Shown: piece by piece, positions 15,293 through 32,960 of the stretch
Layout: each line of letters starts with the position of its first letter
How positions within the stretch are numbered: the first letter of the stretch is position 1
Source: BOG-931 sp963781725
Lineage (GTDB): Bacteria > Pseudomonadota > Alphaproteobacteria > Rhizobiales > Xanthobacteraceae
DNA: 64,000 bases
Assembly: GCA_963781725.1 (NCBI GenBank)
Contig: CAWAGV010000002.1
Span: 3,348,001-3,412,000 of the forward strand
Direction: 5' to 3'
The notes under the pieces: generated by a model
Seen by the model: the letters and a program-made list of their open reading frames with translations, nothing else
Told to the model about the DNA's origin: nothing
Database searches by the model: none
Made by a program: the position numbers and the translations under genes

Positions 15293-15756
15293 GGTCTCGC
15301 CTCATCGTCGGGAACTGGTCGGGAACTTCAGGGGCAATCGTAAGCCTCGGTTCCCGTCTCGGCAAAGCACCGGCCGGCTGCCAAAACCGCTTGGCAAACC
15401 GGGTTTGACCCGCTAGAAAGCCGCCATGGGCGTGCCGGCCCAGTTTGTCGGTGCGCCCATGCGCGCTTTCCAAAACCATAGAGGACGGCCCCTTCGGCTT
15501 GGATCCATCGCGGATTTTGCCAGGAGAGGGTTGGACTTAATGACTTTGGGACGCGGTCCTGTCCAAGACTGCCGGCGCCGGAAACGGCTTAATCCATCGC
15601 TGATGGGCCAGCACAGACGGGTGAAGGCTTAAGGGCACGGATTGCCCTTCGGTTCTGACCTCGGTGACCCGATGGAGCTCGCACTCGATCGGGGGGCAGG
15701 GTGCAAAGCATCAACCCGGCGGCTCCGCATGCGGGCCCGCCAACCGGAGAGAGCTG
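15293..15756 (+). promoter_or_regulatory. rplJ leader region (probable L10 autoregulatory leader)
   Basis: A 464-base gap holding the start region of the MetE-like gene at its left and the rplJL(-rpoBC) leader at its right. The right part contains conserved-looking unpaired and stem segments (around 15565-15630) and a clear hairpin, AAGGGCA (15631-15637), loop CGGAT, TGCCCTT (15643-15649). L10 leaders in bacteria bind L10-L12 to repress rplJL translation; assignment here rests on position and stems only. I could not fix a convincing -35/-10 pair. No gene seen. Confidence 0.45.
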
Positions 15757-16287
15757 GTGGATCGCGCGGCAAAAAGCGAGCAAATAGCGGAACTTGGCCA
15801 GGTCTTCAAGACCACCAACGTCGTCGTTGTTGCTCATTATTCCGGTCTTTCGGTGAGCCAAATGCAGACTCTGCGTCGGCAGATGAAGCAGTCAGGCGCA
15901 ACCGTGAAGGTCGCGAAGAACCGTCTCGCCAAAATCGCTCTCGAAGGAAGCGACGTCGCGTCGATTGCGACCTTGCTCAAAGGGCCGGCCCTGATCGCCT
16001 ATTCCAGCGATCCGGTCGCGGCTCCCAAAGCGGCAGTCGATTTCGCCAAGAATAACGAGCGTTTCGTGATCCTTGGCGGAGCGATGGGAAAGACCTCGCT
16101 CGACCCGAATGGCATCAAGGCGCTGGCCGCCTTGCCGTCGCTCGACGAGCTGCGGGGAAAAATCGTCGGCCTTATCGTTGCGCCGGCGACCAAGATCGCA
16201 CAGGTGGTCAACGCCCCTGCCGCGAAGCTTGCCCGCGTGGTCCAGGCCTACTCCGCGAAGAGCGGAGAAGGCGCCGCTGCCGCCTAA
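15757..16287 (+). CDS. rplJ: 50S ribosomal protein L10
   Basis: A 176-residue protein anchoring L12 dimers at the stalk. The start is a GTG at 15757 (V/M-DRAAKSEQIAELGQVF), chosen because homologues begin with M-D/E-RAAK and GGAGAGAG lies just upstream; an ATG 31 codons earlier would add a foreign tail. Conserved VVVVAHYSGLSV and KVAKNRLAKIAL are present, and the C-terminal helix for L12 binding ends in alanines. rplL follows 41 bases later. Confidence 0.96.
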   Translation: MDRAAKSEQIAELGQVFKTTNVVVVAHYSGLSVSQMQTLRRQMKQSGATVKVAKNRLAKIALEGSDVASIATLLKGPALIAYSSDPVAAPKAAVDFAKNNERFVILGGAMGKTSLDPNGIKALAALPSLDELRGKIVGLIVAPATKIAQVVNAPAAKLARVVQAYSAKSGEGAAAA

Positions 16288-16328
16288 ACCTGCGCAATTT
16301 TTGAGATTCGAACCGAAGGACAATAATC

Positions 16329-16706
16329 ATGGCTGATCTGCAGAAAATCGTCGACGACCTCTCCGGCCTCACGGTGCTTGAGGCCGCCGAACTCGCGAAG
16401 CTCCTGGAAGAGAAGTGGGGCGTCTCGGCGGCTGCCGCGGTTGCGGTCGCTGCTGCTCCGGGCGCCGGCGGCGGCGCTGCCCCTGCCGAAGAAAAGACCG
16501 AGTTCACTGTCGTTCTGGCCGGCGCCGGCGACAAGAAGATCGAGGTCATCAAGGAAGTCCGCGCCATCACCGGCCTCGGCCTCAAGGAGGCCAAGGACCT
16601 GGTCGAAGGCGCGCCGAAGAACGTCAAGGAGGGCGTCAACAAGGACGAGGCCGCCAAGATCAAGGCGACCCTCGAAAAGGTCGGCGCCAAGGTTGAGCTT
16701 AAGTAA
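16329..16706 (+). CDS. rplL: 50S ribosomal protein L7/L12
   Basis: A 125-residue protein: N-terminal dimerisation domain (ADLQKIVDDLSGLTVLEAAELAKLL), Ala/Gly/Pro-rich hinge (residues about 36-56) and C-terminal factor-binding domain (KTEFTVVLAGAGDKKIEVIKEVR, GLGLKEAKDLVEGAPK). It recruits elongation factors to the ribosome. Normal length. Confidence 0.98.
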   Translation: MADLQKIVDDLSGLTVLEAAELAKLLEEKWGVSAAAAVAVAAAPGAGGGAAPAEEKTEFTVVLAGAGDKKIEVIKEVRAITGLGLKEAKDLVEGAPKNVKEGVNKDEAAKIKATLEKVGAKVELK

Positions 16707-17052
16707 GGAATACTTACTTATAGGAGGCTCCCGGGCGTCGAGCAGACCGGGAGCCTCAAAAATACCCGTGATTTCAGAGGCTAAGCTCTGAAGCCACTAA
16801 AGTCGCCGGTTAGCGGCGAGTGCGGCGGTATGATTCGGCAAATCGGCCAAATCAGCCGAAATAAAGGGGCGTCTGACGCCTGTCCGGACGGTCGCGATGG
16901 ATTGCGGCCTTTCGGAGAGTCGCCTTGATCGCCCGGGTACCTCGGTCTCACTCACCGGTTTTCGGCCTTCGCGGCTGAAGGCCAGGCGGGTACCGAGCGT
17001 GTTGGCTTGAGCAGCAAAGCTCAGGTCCGATGGATCGATTGAGCGAGAGGAC
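16707..17052 (+). promoter_or_regulatory. rplL-rpoB intergenic leader with hairpins
   Basis: A 346-base gap without a gene. First hairpin: GAGGCTCCCGG (16724-16734) pairs with CCGGGAGCCTC (16747-16757), 11 bp, 12-base loop, followed by A rather than T, so it is more likely a processing site or attenuator than a terminator. Second structure: GGCCTTC (16964-16970) with GAAGGCC (16977-16983), nested within CTCGGT (about 16941) and ACCGAG (about 16992). In enterics this gap contains an attenuator and RNase III site controlling rpoB; the same role is inferred here. Confidence 0.5.
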
Positions 17053-21219
<4,167 letters not shown>

Positions 21220-21230
21220 CACGATCAGTC

Positions 21231-21256
21231 ATGCGCGGGCTTAAAAGCCCGCGCAT
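21231..21256. other. Perfect 12-bp palindrome between rpoB and rpoC
   Basis: ATGCGCGGGCTT, two-base loop AA, AAGCCCGCGCAT: a perfect 26-base inverted repeat. No T run follows, and rpoC must be transcribed through it, so it is probably an RNA processing or stability element rather than a terminator. rpoC starts 48 bases further on. Confidence 0.6.
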
Positions 21257-21303
21257 CGTAAAAGTCAGACAGCGGCCGATACGAACGGCAAGCGGAGAAG
21301 ACG

Positions 21304-25518
<4,215 letters not shown>

Positions 25519-25545
25519 CTGTTCCGCCGCATCCATAACGAAAGC

Positions 25546-25573
25546 AAAGGGCCGCCATGTTGGCGGCCCTTTT
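25546..25573 (+). terminator. Rho-independent terminator after rpoC
   Basis: AAAGGGCCGCC (25546-25556), loop ATGTT, GGCGGCCCTTT (25562-25572) and a further T: an 11-bp stem with U-rich end. It closes the rplJL-rpoBC transcription unit. Confidence 0.92.
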
Positions 25574-25601
25574 GTATAATGGCCGGGGAGTGGAGACGGG
25601 A

Positions 25602-26291
25602 ATGGCGGGAGCGAGCGAAATCAAGGTCTTGAGCGGCGGGGCGATGAAGTCGCTGATGCTGGAAGTCGTGCCGCTGTTCGAACGGGCGATCGGCAGCAAA
25701 GTCGACATCAAATTCGCGCTGACCTCGGTCTTGACCAAGGATATCGAGGGCGGCGCGGCGTTTGATATCGCGCTGCTGCCGCGACCTGATCTCGATGCTT
25801 TGGCGCAGTCGGGCAAGATCGCCCCCGGCACACAAACGGACATCACGCGATCGGCGGTCGGGTTTTGCGTCAAGGCCGGCGCGCCGAAGCCGGATATCGG
25901 CACCGTCGAGGCGCTCAAGCGGGCGCTGCTGAATGCCGGCTCGATCGGTTACAGCGATGGCCCTAGCGGGGCCTATATCGCCGAACTGTTGCGGCGGCTC
26001 GGCATCGCGGACGCGGTAAAATCGAAGACCAGACTGACCAGCCGGCTGGTGGCCGAAATTGTGGCTGAAGGCGAGGCCGAGGTCGGCATGCAGCAGATCG
26101 TGGCGATCCTCCCGGTCAGGGGCGCAGAACTGGTCGGTCCGCTGCCAAGCGAACTGCAAAACATCATCGTGTACGCGGCAGGTCTCGCTGCCGGGGCGGC
26201 ACAAAACGCAGCTGCCCGGACTTTCATCGCCTTTATGGCCATGCCGGAAGTGGTCGGTCTCATCCGGGCCAAGGGTATGGAGCCGGGTTAG
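25602..26291 (+). CDS. ModA-like substrate-binding domain protein without signal peptide
   Basis: A 229-residue protein with the type II periplasmic-binding fold of molybdate/sulfate receptors: EIKVLSGGAMKSLMLEVVPLFERAIG at the N-terminus, FDIALLPRPDLDALAQSGKI, and a C-terminal AARTFIAFMAMPEVVGLIRAKGMEPG typical of ModA. No signal peptide is seen from the chosen start (GTGGAGACGGGA precedes ATG 25602), and the upstream extension overlaps the rpoC terminator. No modB/modC genes are adjacent. It may be a cytoplasmic ligand sensor or a receptor exported in another way. It is a lone gene between the rpoBC and str operons. Confidence 0.75.
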   Translation: MAGASEIKVLSGGAMKSLMLEVVPLFERAIGSKVDIKFALTSVLTKDIEGGAAFDIALLPRPDLDALAQSGKIAPGTQTDITRSAVGFCVKAGAPKPDIGTVEALKRALLNAGSIGYSDGPSGAYIAELLRRLGIADAVKSKTRLTSRLVAEIVAEGEAEVGMQQIVAILPVRGAELVGPLPSELQNIIVYAAGLAAGAAQNAAARTFIAFMAMPEVVGLIRAKGMEPG

Positions 26292-26692
26292 TTAACGGCC
26301 GAGAAAATGTGCAGATGTGCTTGAGCCAAGGGGTTTTCTTGCCCGGATTGCCTTGACTTCGCCTGATAGCGCCGATAGATACGCCTCACTTTACGGCAGG
26401 CGGTGAGCTTCGCCAGTCGGAACGGCTTGTCGAGTCCAGCCTAAGCCATTGAAAGTGTTTTTCTTTCTGGCGTTTTGGACTTGGCGCGACGCCTCGACGA
26501 AGGAAGCTCAAACGCTGCCACTGACTGCGAAAAGTCAGATTTGGAGCATGACCGCGATCGCCGCATCGCGGTCCTCTGCGCAGGCCAAGCGCACATCCGC
26601 ATCGGGAAAGCGGATGGCGCGATTTTGGTTTTGCGCAATGGATTCGTGCGGCGAGTAATGGGCGCGAGCCCGAAGGGTAATGAAAGCGAACG
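26292..26692 (+). promoter_or_regulatory. str operon leader (about 310 bases of untranslated RNA)
   Basis: No gene is supported in this 401-base gap. Downstream of the promoter at 26353-26381 it holds two hairpins: CTGACT/AGTCAG (26521-26526 and 26533-26538) and ACCGCGAT/ATCGCGGT (26551-26558 and 26565-26572). The long structured leader before rpsL could allow translational feedback by S7 or S12, though that is inference. Confidence 0.45.
26353..26381 (+). promoter_or_regulatory. Sigma-70 promoter of the str-S10-spc cluster
   Basis: TTGACT (26353-26358), 17-base spacer, TAGATA (26376-26381): a near-consensus housekeeping promoter in an intergenic region upstream of rpsL. No other equally good promoter is seen before 42778, so it may drive rpsL through adk. 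Confidence 0.65.
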
Positions 26693-27064
26693 ATGCCGAC
26701 GATTAACCAGCTCATTCGCAAGCCGCGGGTGGCGCAGCACGCCAAGAAGAAGGTGCCGGCTCTGCAGCAGAGCCCGCAGAAGCGCGGCGTTTGCACGCGC
26801 GTTTACACGACGACGCCGAAGAAGCCGAACTCGGCGCTGCGCAAGGTCGCCAAGGTGCGGCTGACCAACGGTTTTGAAGTGATCGGTTACATCCCCGGCG
26901 AAGGTCATAACCTCCAGGAGCATTCGGTGGTGATGATCCGCGGCGGCCGCGTAAAAGACCTTCCTGGCGTGCGCTATCACATCCTCCGCGGTGTGCTCGA
27001 CACGCAGGGCGTTAAAAACCGCAAACAGCGGCGATCGAAATACGGTGCAAAGCGGCCCAAGTAG
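26693..27064 (+). CDS. rpsL: 30S ribosomal protein S12
   Basis: A 123-residue decoding-centre protein of normal length. K43 (TPKKPNSALRK) and K88 (GGRVKDLPGV), the residues changed in streptomycin-resistant mutants, are both wild type, so the allele predicts sensitivity. First gene of the str operon; the promoter lies about 310 bases upstream. Confidence 0.99.
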   Translation: MPTINQLIRKPRVAQHAKKKVPALQQSPQKRGVCTRVYTTTPKKPNSALRKVAKVRLTNGFEVIGYIPGEGHNLQEHSVVMIRGGRVKDLPGVRYHILRGVLDTQGVKNRKQRRSKYGAKRPK

Positions 27065-27108
27065 TTTGGGTCGTTTTGCGTCTTTGATAAGACGAAGGAA
27101 ATAACGAG

Positions 27109-27579
27109 ATGTCCCGTCGTCACAAGGCAGACAAGCGCGAGATCCTGCCGGACCCGAAATTCGGGAACGTTGTGGTTACGAAGTTCATGAACTCGGTGAT
27201 GCACGCCGGCAAGAAGTCGGTTGCTGAGTCCATCGTCTACGGCGCTCTCGACGTGATCGAGGGCAAGACGCGGCAGAGTCCTGTTACGGTGTTCCAGCAG
27301 GCGCTCGACAACGTCATGCCGTCAATTGAAGTGCGTTCACGCCGCGTTGGCGGCGCCACTTATCAAGTGCCGGTTGAGGTGCGGAACACGCGCCGCCAGG
27401 CGCTGGGAATCCGCTGGATCATCGCAGCCGCCCGCGAGCGCAACGAAAAGACCATGACCGAGCGGCTTTCAGGCGAGCTGCTCGATGCGTCGAATAACAG
27501 GGGAAACGCCGTGAAGAAGCGCGAAGACGTGCACCGGATGGCGGAAGCCAACCGCGCGTTCTCGCACTATCGCTGGTAA
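27109..27579 (+). CDS. rpsG: 30S ribosomal protein S7
   Basis: A 156-residue protein that nucleates folding of the 16S rRNA 3' domain. Starts MSRRHKADKREILPDPKFGN and ends ANRAFSHYRW, the normal alphaproteobacterial form. GAAGGAAATAACGAG precedes the ATG. Between rpsL (44 bases) and fusA (30 bases). Confidence 0.99.
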   Translation: MSRRHKADKREILPDPKFGNVVVTKFMNSVMHAGKKSVAESIVYGALDVIEGKTRQSPVTVFQQALDNVMPSIEVRSRRVGGATYQVPVEVRNTRRQALGIRWIIAAARERNEKTMTERLSGELLDASNNRGNAVKKREDVHRMAEANRAFSHYRW

Positions 27580-27609
27580 GGCCACCGGCAGCGAAGGACA
27601 CAACGATCA

Positions 27610-29685
27610 ATGCCCCGCACAAATCCCATCGAGGACTATCGCAACTTCGGCATCATGGCGCACATCGATGCCGGCAAGACCACGACTACCGAGCGTGTCC
27701 TCTACTACACGGGCAAGAACCATAAGATCGGCGAAGTGCATGACGGCGCCGCGACAATGGACTGGATGGAGCAGGAGCAGGAACGCGGCATCACGATCAC
27801 GTCGGCTGCGACAACCGCGCAGTGGAATGGCAAGCGTCTGAACATCATCGATACGCCCGGGCACGTCGACTTCACCATCGAAGTCGAGCGTTCGCTGCGC
27901 GTGCTCGACGGCGCGGTGTGCGTCCTCGATTCCAACCAGGGCGTGGAGCCGCAGACCGAAACGGTGTGGCGTCAGGGCGATCGCTATAACGTTCCGCGCA
28001 TCGTATTCTGTAACAAGATGGACAAGACCGGCGCTGACTTCTTTCAGTGCCTGAAGGATATCGTCGACCGGCTCGGTGCAAAGCCGGTGGCGGTCCAGCT
28101 TCCGATCGGCGCGGAGAACAATTTCAAGGGCATTATCGATCTCGTGCGCATGGTCGGCGTGGTTTGGGACGATGAAACGCTCGGCGCTAAATACAATGAC
28201 GTCGAGATTCCCGCCGATCTCGTCGATCAGGCCAAGGAGTATCGCGAAAAGCTGATCGAGGCCGCGGTCGAACTCGATGATGATGCGATGACGGCTTACC
28301 TTGAGGGTAAGGAGCCGGATGTCGCGACACTCAAGCGGCTGATCCGCAAGGCCACCATCGAAAGCAAGTTTTTCCCGGTGTTTTGCGGTTCGGCCTTCAA
28401 GAACAAGGGCGTCCAGCCGTTGCTCGACGCCGTTGTCGATTACCTGCCGTCGCCGGTCGATGTGCCGCCGGTCAAGGGCATCGACATGAAGGGCAACGAA
28501 GTCGAGCGCAAGTCGTCCGACTCCGAGCCGATGGCGCTGCTCGCTTTCAAGATCATGGACGATCCGTTCGTCGGCACCATCACTTTCTGCCGTATCTATT
28601 CGGGCAAACTCGAAAGCGGCACCGGCGTCGTCAACTCGACCAAGGACCGCAAGGAACGCGTCGGCCGCATGTTGCTGATGCATGCCAATAATCGCGAAGA
28701 CATCAAGGAAGCTTTCGCCGGCGACATCGTTGCTCTGGCTGGCCTGAAGGAAGTCCGCACCGGTGACACGCTGTGCGATGCACAGAAGCAGGTCATTCTG
28801 GAAAAGATGGAATTCCCGGAGCCGGTGATCGAGATCGCGATCGAGCCGAAGTCGAAGGCCGATCAGGAAAAGCTCGGCGTCGCGCTGGCGAAGCTGGTGG
28901 CCGAAGATCCGTCGTTTCGGGTGTCGACCGATCAGGAGTCCGGCCAGACCATTATCAGGGGCATGGGCGAGCTCCATCTCGACATCAAGGTCGATATCCT
29001 CAAGCGCACCTACAAGGTCGACGCCAATATCGGCGCGCCGCAGGTGGCCTATCGCGAGAAGATCAGCCGCTCGGCGACCGTCGATTACACTCACAAGAAA
29101 CAAACCGGCGGTCACGGTCAGTTCGCGAAAATCAAGATCGTCGCTGAACCGGGCGAGCCGGGTACCGGCTTCGTGTTCGAGAACGAGATCGTCGGCGGTT
29201 CGGTGCCGAAGGAATTCATCCCGGCCGTCGAGAAGGGTCTTGAGGGTCAGATGACGTCAGGTGTGATTGCCGGCTTCCCGGTGGTCGACCTGAAGGTCTC
29301 GCTGATCGACGGCGCGTCACATGACGTCAACTCGTCGGCAATGGCGTTCGAAATCGCGTCCCGCGCGGCAATGCGCGAGGCGCTGCAGAAAGGCGGCTCG
29401 GTGCTGCTCGAGCCGGTCATGAAGGTCGAGGTGGTGACGCCGGAAGATTACACCGGGTCGGTCATCGGCGACCTGAATTCGCGCCGCGGTCAGATCCAGG
29501 GCCAGGACATGCGCGGCAATGCCAACGTCATCAACGCGATGGTGCCGCTCGCGAACATGTTCTCCTATGTCAACAACTTGCGCTCCATGTCTCAGGGGCG
29601 TGCAACATTCACGATGCAATTCGACCACTACGCAGAAGTGCCGAAAGCCATCGCAGAAGAGGTCCAGGCGAAGTTCGCCGGATAA
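27610..29685 (+). CDS. fusA: Elongation factor G
   Basis: A 691-residue translocation GTPase. G1 P-loop AHIDAGKTTTTERVLYYTG (residues 17-35), G3 DTPGHVDFT, G4 NKMDKTGAD. Domain IV is seen from about residue 475 (VAYREKISRSATVDYTHKKQ). Normal length and order in the str operon. Confidence 0.99.
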   Translation: MPRTNPIEDYRNFGIMAHIDAGKTTTTERVLYYTGKNHKIGEVHDGAATMDWMEQEQERGITITSAATTAQWNGKRLNIIDTPGHVDFTIEVERSLRVLDGAVCVLDSNQGVEPQTETVWRQGDRYNVPRIVFCNKMDKTGADFFQCLKDIVDRLGAKPVAVQLPIGAENNFKGIIDLVRMVGVVWDDETLGAKYNDVEIPADLVDQAKEYREKLIEAAVELDDDAMTAYLEGKEPDVATLKRLIRKATIESKFFPVFCGSAFKNKGVQPLLDAVVDYLPSPVDVPPVKGIDMKGNEVERKSSDSEPMALLAFKIMDDPFVGTITFCRIYSGKLESGTGVVNSTKDRKERVGRMLLMHANNREDIKEAFAGDIVALAGLKEVRTGDTLCDAQKQVILEKMEFPEPVIEIAIEPKSKADQEKLGVALAKLVAEDPSFRVSTDQESGQTIIRGMGELHLDIKVDILKRTYKVDANIGAPQVAYREKISRSATVDYTHKKQTGGHGQFAKIKIVAEPGEPGTGFVFENEIVGGSVPKEFIPAVEKGLEGQMTSGVIAGFPVVDLKVSLIDGASHDVNSSAMAFEIASRAAMREALQKGGSVLLEPVMKVEVVTPEDYTGSVIGDLNSRRGQIQGQDMRGNANVINAMVPLANMFSYVNNLRSMSQGRATFTMQFDHYAEVPKAIAEEVQAKFAG

Positions 29686-29727
29686 CAAATCAACAGGGTT
29701 TAAGCAGGAGCCGGAACGGAGAGTCCT

Positions 29728-30918
<1,191 letters not shown>

Positions 30919-30974
30919 GGAACACAGGCAACGGGCCGCGGTTCGCCGCGGCTCTTGCCTTGGAGCAATTGGCA

Positions 30975-31283
30975 ATGAACGGCCAGAACATAAGAATCCG
31001 GCTCAAGGCGTTCGATCACCGCATCCTCGATGCGTCGACGCGCGAGATCGTCAATACGGCGAAGCGCACCGGCGCGCAGGTGCGCGGGCCAATTCCGCTG
31101 CCGACCAAGATCGAAAAGTTCACGGTCAACCGCTCGCCGCACATCGACAAGAAGAGCCGCGAGCAATTCGAAATGCGTACGCACAAGCGTCTGCTCGACA
31201 TCGTCGATCCGACGCCGCAGACGGTCGATGCTCTGATGAAGCTCGATCTCGCCGCCGGCGTGGACGTCGAGATCAAGCTGTAA
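30975..31283 (+). CDS. rpsJ: 30S ribosomal protein S10
   Basis: A 102-residue protein starting MNGQNIRIRLKAFDHRILD, the usual form, also the NusE partner of NusG/NusB. GGAGC lies 9 bases before the ATG at 30975; an upstream codon at 30960 sits on that ribosome site and is rejected. It opens the S10 operon and begins 56 bases after tuf. Confidence 0.99.
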   Translation: MNGQNIRIRLKAFDHRILDASTREIVNTAKRTGAQVRGPIPLPTKIEKFTVNRSPHIDKKSREQFEMRTHKRLLDIVDPTPQTVDALMKLDLAAGVDVEIKL

Positions 31284-31303
31284 GGGCGCGAAGGGATCAG
31301 ACA

Positions 31304-32032
31304 ATGCGTTCGGGAGTGCTGGCGCAAAAGGTCGGTATGATGCGGCTCTTCACCGAAGCTGGCGAACATGTGCCGGTAACGGTGTTGCGCCTCGGCAATT
31401 GCCAGGTTGTCGGCCATCGCACCAAGGACAAGAACGGCTACGTTGCGTTGCAGCTTGGCGCCGGTTTGCGCAAGGTGCAAAGCACCAACCGCGCCGACCG
31501 CGGCCACTTTGCCGTGTCCAAGGTCGAGCCGAAGCGCAAGCTTGCTGAATTTCGGGTCGACGAAGCCGATCTCATTCCGGTTGGCGCAGAGATCACGGCA
31601 GACCACTTCGTCGTTGGTCAGTTTGTCGACGTGACCGGCACTTCGACCGGCAAGGGCTGGGCAGGTGGCATGAAGCGGTGGAATTTCGCCGGTCTGCGCG
31701 CCAGCCATGGCGTGTCGGTTTCGCATCGCTCGATCGGTTCGACCGGTGGCCGTCAGGACCCCGGCAAGACATTCAAGAACAAGAAGATGCCGGGACATCT
31801 CGGCGTCGATCGTGTGACCACGCTCAACCTCAAAGTCGTGCAGACCGATGTCGAGCGCGGCCTGATCATGATCGAGGGCGCCGTTCCTGGCGTCAAAGGC
31901 GGCTGGATCATGGTGCGCGACGCAGTGAAGAAGAAGCTGCCGGACGGCGCGCCGAAACCCGGCAAATTCAAGCTCGCCGACAACGCGGCGACGGCGCCGG
32001 TCTCGGTCGGACAGGAAGCGGGAGGCGCGTGA
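31304..32032 (+). CDS. rplC: 50S ribosomal protein L3
   Basis: A 242-residue protein starting MRSGVLAQKVGMMRLFTEAGE. Conserved SHGVSVSHRSIGSTGGRQDPGK loop that reaches the peptidyl transferase centre. The frame happens to be open far upstream through rpsJ, but the start is fixed by homologues and AAGGGATC. Stop overlaps the rplD start (TGATG). Confidence 0.99.
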   Translation: MRSGVLAQKVGMMRLFTEAGEHVPVTVLRLGNCQVVGHRTKDKNGYVALQLGAGLRKVQSTNRADRGHFAVSKVEPKRKLAEFRVDEADLIPVGAEITADHFVVGQFVDVTGTSTGKGWAGGMKRWNFAGLRASHGVSVSHRSIGSTGGRQDPGKTFKNKKMPGHLGVDRVTTLNLKVVQTDVERGLIMIEGAVPGVKGGWIMVRDAVKKKLPDGAPKPGKFKLADNAATAPVSVGQEAGGA

Positions 32033-32652
32033 TGGAATTGAAAGTCACCAGCCTCGACGGCAAAAAGTCCGGCTCGGTCACGGTGTCCGACGAAATTTTC
32101 GGACTTGAGCCGCGCGCCGACATTATTCATCGCTGCGTGATTTGGCAGCTCGCCAAGCGTCAGCGCGGCACCCACGAGGTGAAGAACCGCGCCGACATCC
32201 ACCGCACCGGCAAGAAAATGTACGCGCAAAAGGGTACCGGCGGAGCCCGTCACGGCTCGGCTCGTGTCAACCTGTTCCGCGGCGGCGGCCGTTCGTTCGG
32301 TCCGCATACCCGCAGCCACGAGATCGGGTTGCCGAAGAAGGTTCGTGCGCTCGCGCTCAAGCATGCGCTTTCGGCCAAGGCGAAAGATGATGGCATTATC
32401 GTCATCGACGCGCTGAACATAAAAGACGCGAAGACCAGGGACTTGCTCGTCCATTTCGAGAAGCTCGGCCTTTCGAATGCGTTGCTGGTTGACGGCGCGC
32501 AGGTCGAGGCGAATGTCCTTACGGCCGCTCGCAATATTCCGAATATCGACGTGCTGCCGGTCGTCGGCATCAATGTCTACGACGTGATGCGGCGCAAGAC
32601 TCTGGTGCTGACCAAGGCCGCGATCGATGCATTGGAGGCGCGCTTCAAATGA
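32032..32652 (+). CDS. rplD: 50S ribosomal protein L4
   Basis: A 206-residue exit-tunnel protein starting MELKVTSLDGKKSGSVTVSD. The tunnel loop KMYAQKGTGGARHGSARVN is intact. ATG overlaps the rplC stop by one base and its own stop overlaps rplW by ATGA. In enterics L4 represses the S10 operon; no evidence for that here. Confidence 0.99.
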   Translation: MELKVTSLDGKKSGSVTVSDEIFGLEPRADIIHRCVIWQLAKRQRGTHEVKNRADIHRTGKKMYAQKGTGGARHGSARVNLFRGGGRSFGPHTRSHEIGLPKKVRALALKHALSAKAKDDGIIVIDALNIKDAKTRDLLVHFEKLGLSNALLVDGAQVEANVLTAARNIPNIDVLPVVGINVYDVMRRKTLVLTKAAIDALEARFK

Positions 32653-32948
32653 CCATGACTGATCCGCGCCATTACGACATCATTATCGCCCCGCTCATCA
32701 CCGAGAAGGCGACCAATGCGTCCGAGCATAACAAGGTGGTCTTCAAGGTCGCGATGACCGCGACCAAGCCGCAGATCAAGGAAGCGGTCGAGAAACTGTT
32801 TGACGTGAAGGTGAAGAGCGTCAACACGCTGCGCCGTGCCGGCAAGTGGAAGATTTTCAAGGGCCGGCGTGGCCTGCAGTCGGACTCGAAGCGCGCGATT
32901 GTCACCCTCGAAGAGGGCCAATCGATCGACGTGACGACGGGTCTGTAA
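32649..32948 (+). CDS. rplW: 50S ribosomal protein L23
   Basis: A 99-residue protein at the exit-tunnel mouth, docking site for trigger factor and SRP. Core PRHYDIIIAPLITEKAT and KVKSVNTLRRAGKWKIFKGR. Coupled to rplD by a 4-base overlap. A second ATG two codons in (MTDPRHYD) is an alternative start. Confidence 0.98.
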   Translation: MTMTDPRHYDIIIAPLITEKATNASEHNKVVFKVAMTATKPQIKEAVEKLFDVKVKSVNTLRRAGKWKIFKGRRGLQSDSKRAIVTLEEGQSIDVTTGL

Positions 32949-32960
32949 GGGAGCGGCAGG

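Noticed and set aside
15664..15756. ATG start for L10 31 codons upstream
   Set aside because: The extra residues do not match L10 and would cover the leader; GTG 15757 has a ribosome site and matches homologues.
25557..25601. Earlier start (25557) for the ModA-like protein
   Set aside because: It would begin inside the rpoC terminator hairpin and has no ribosome site.
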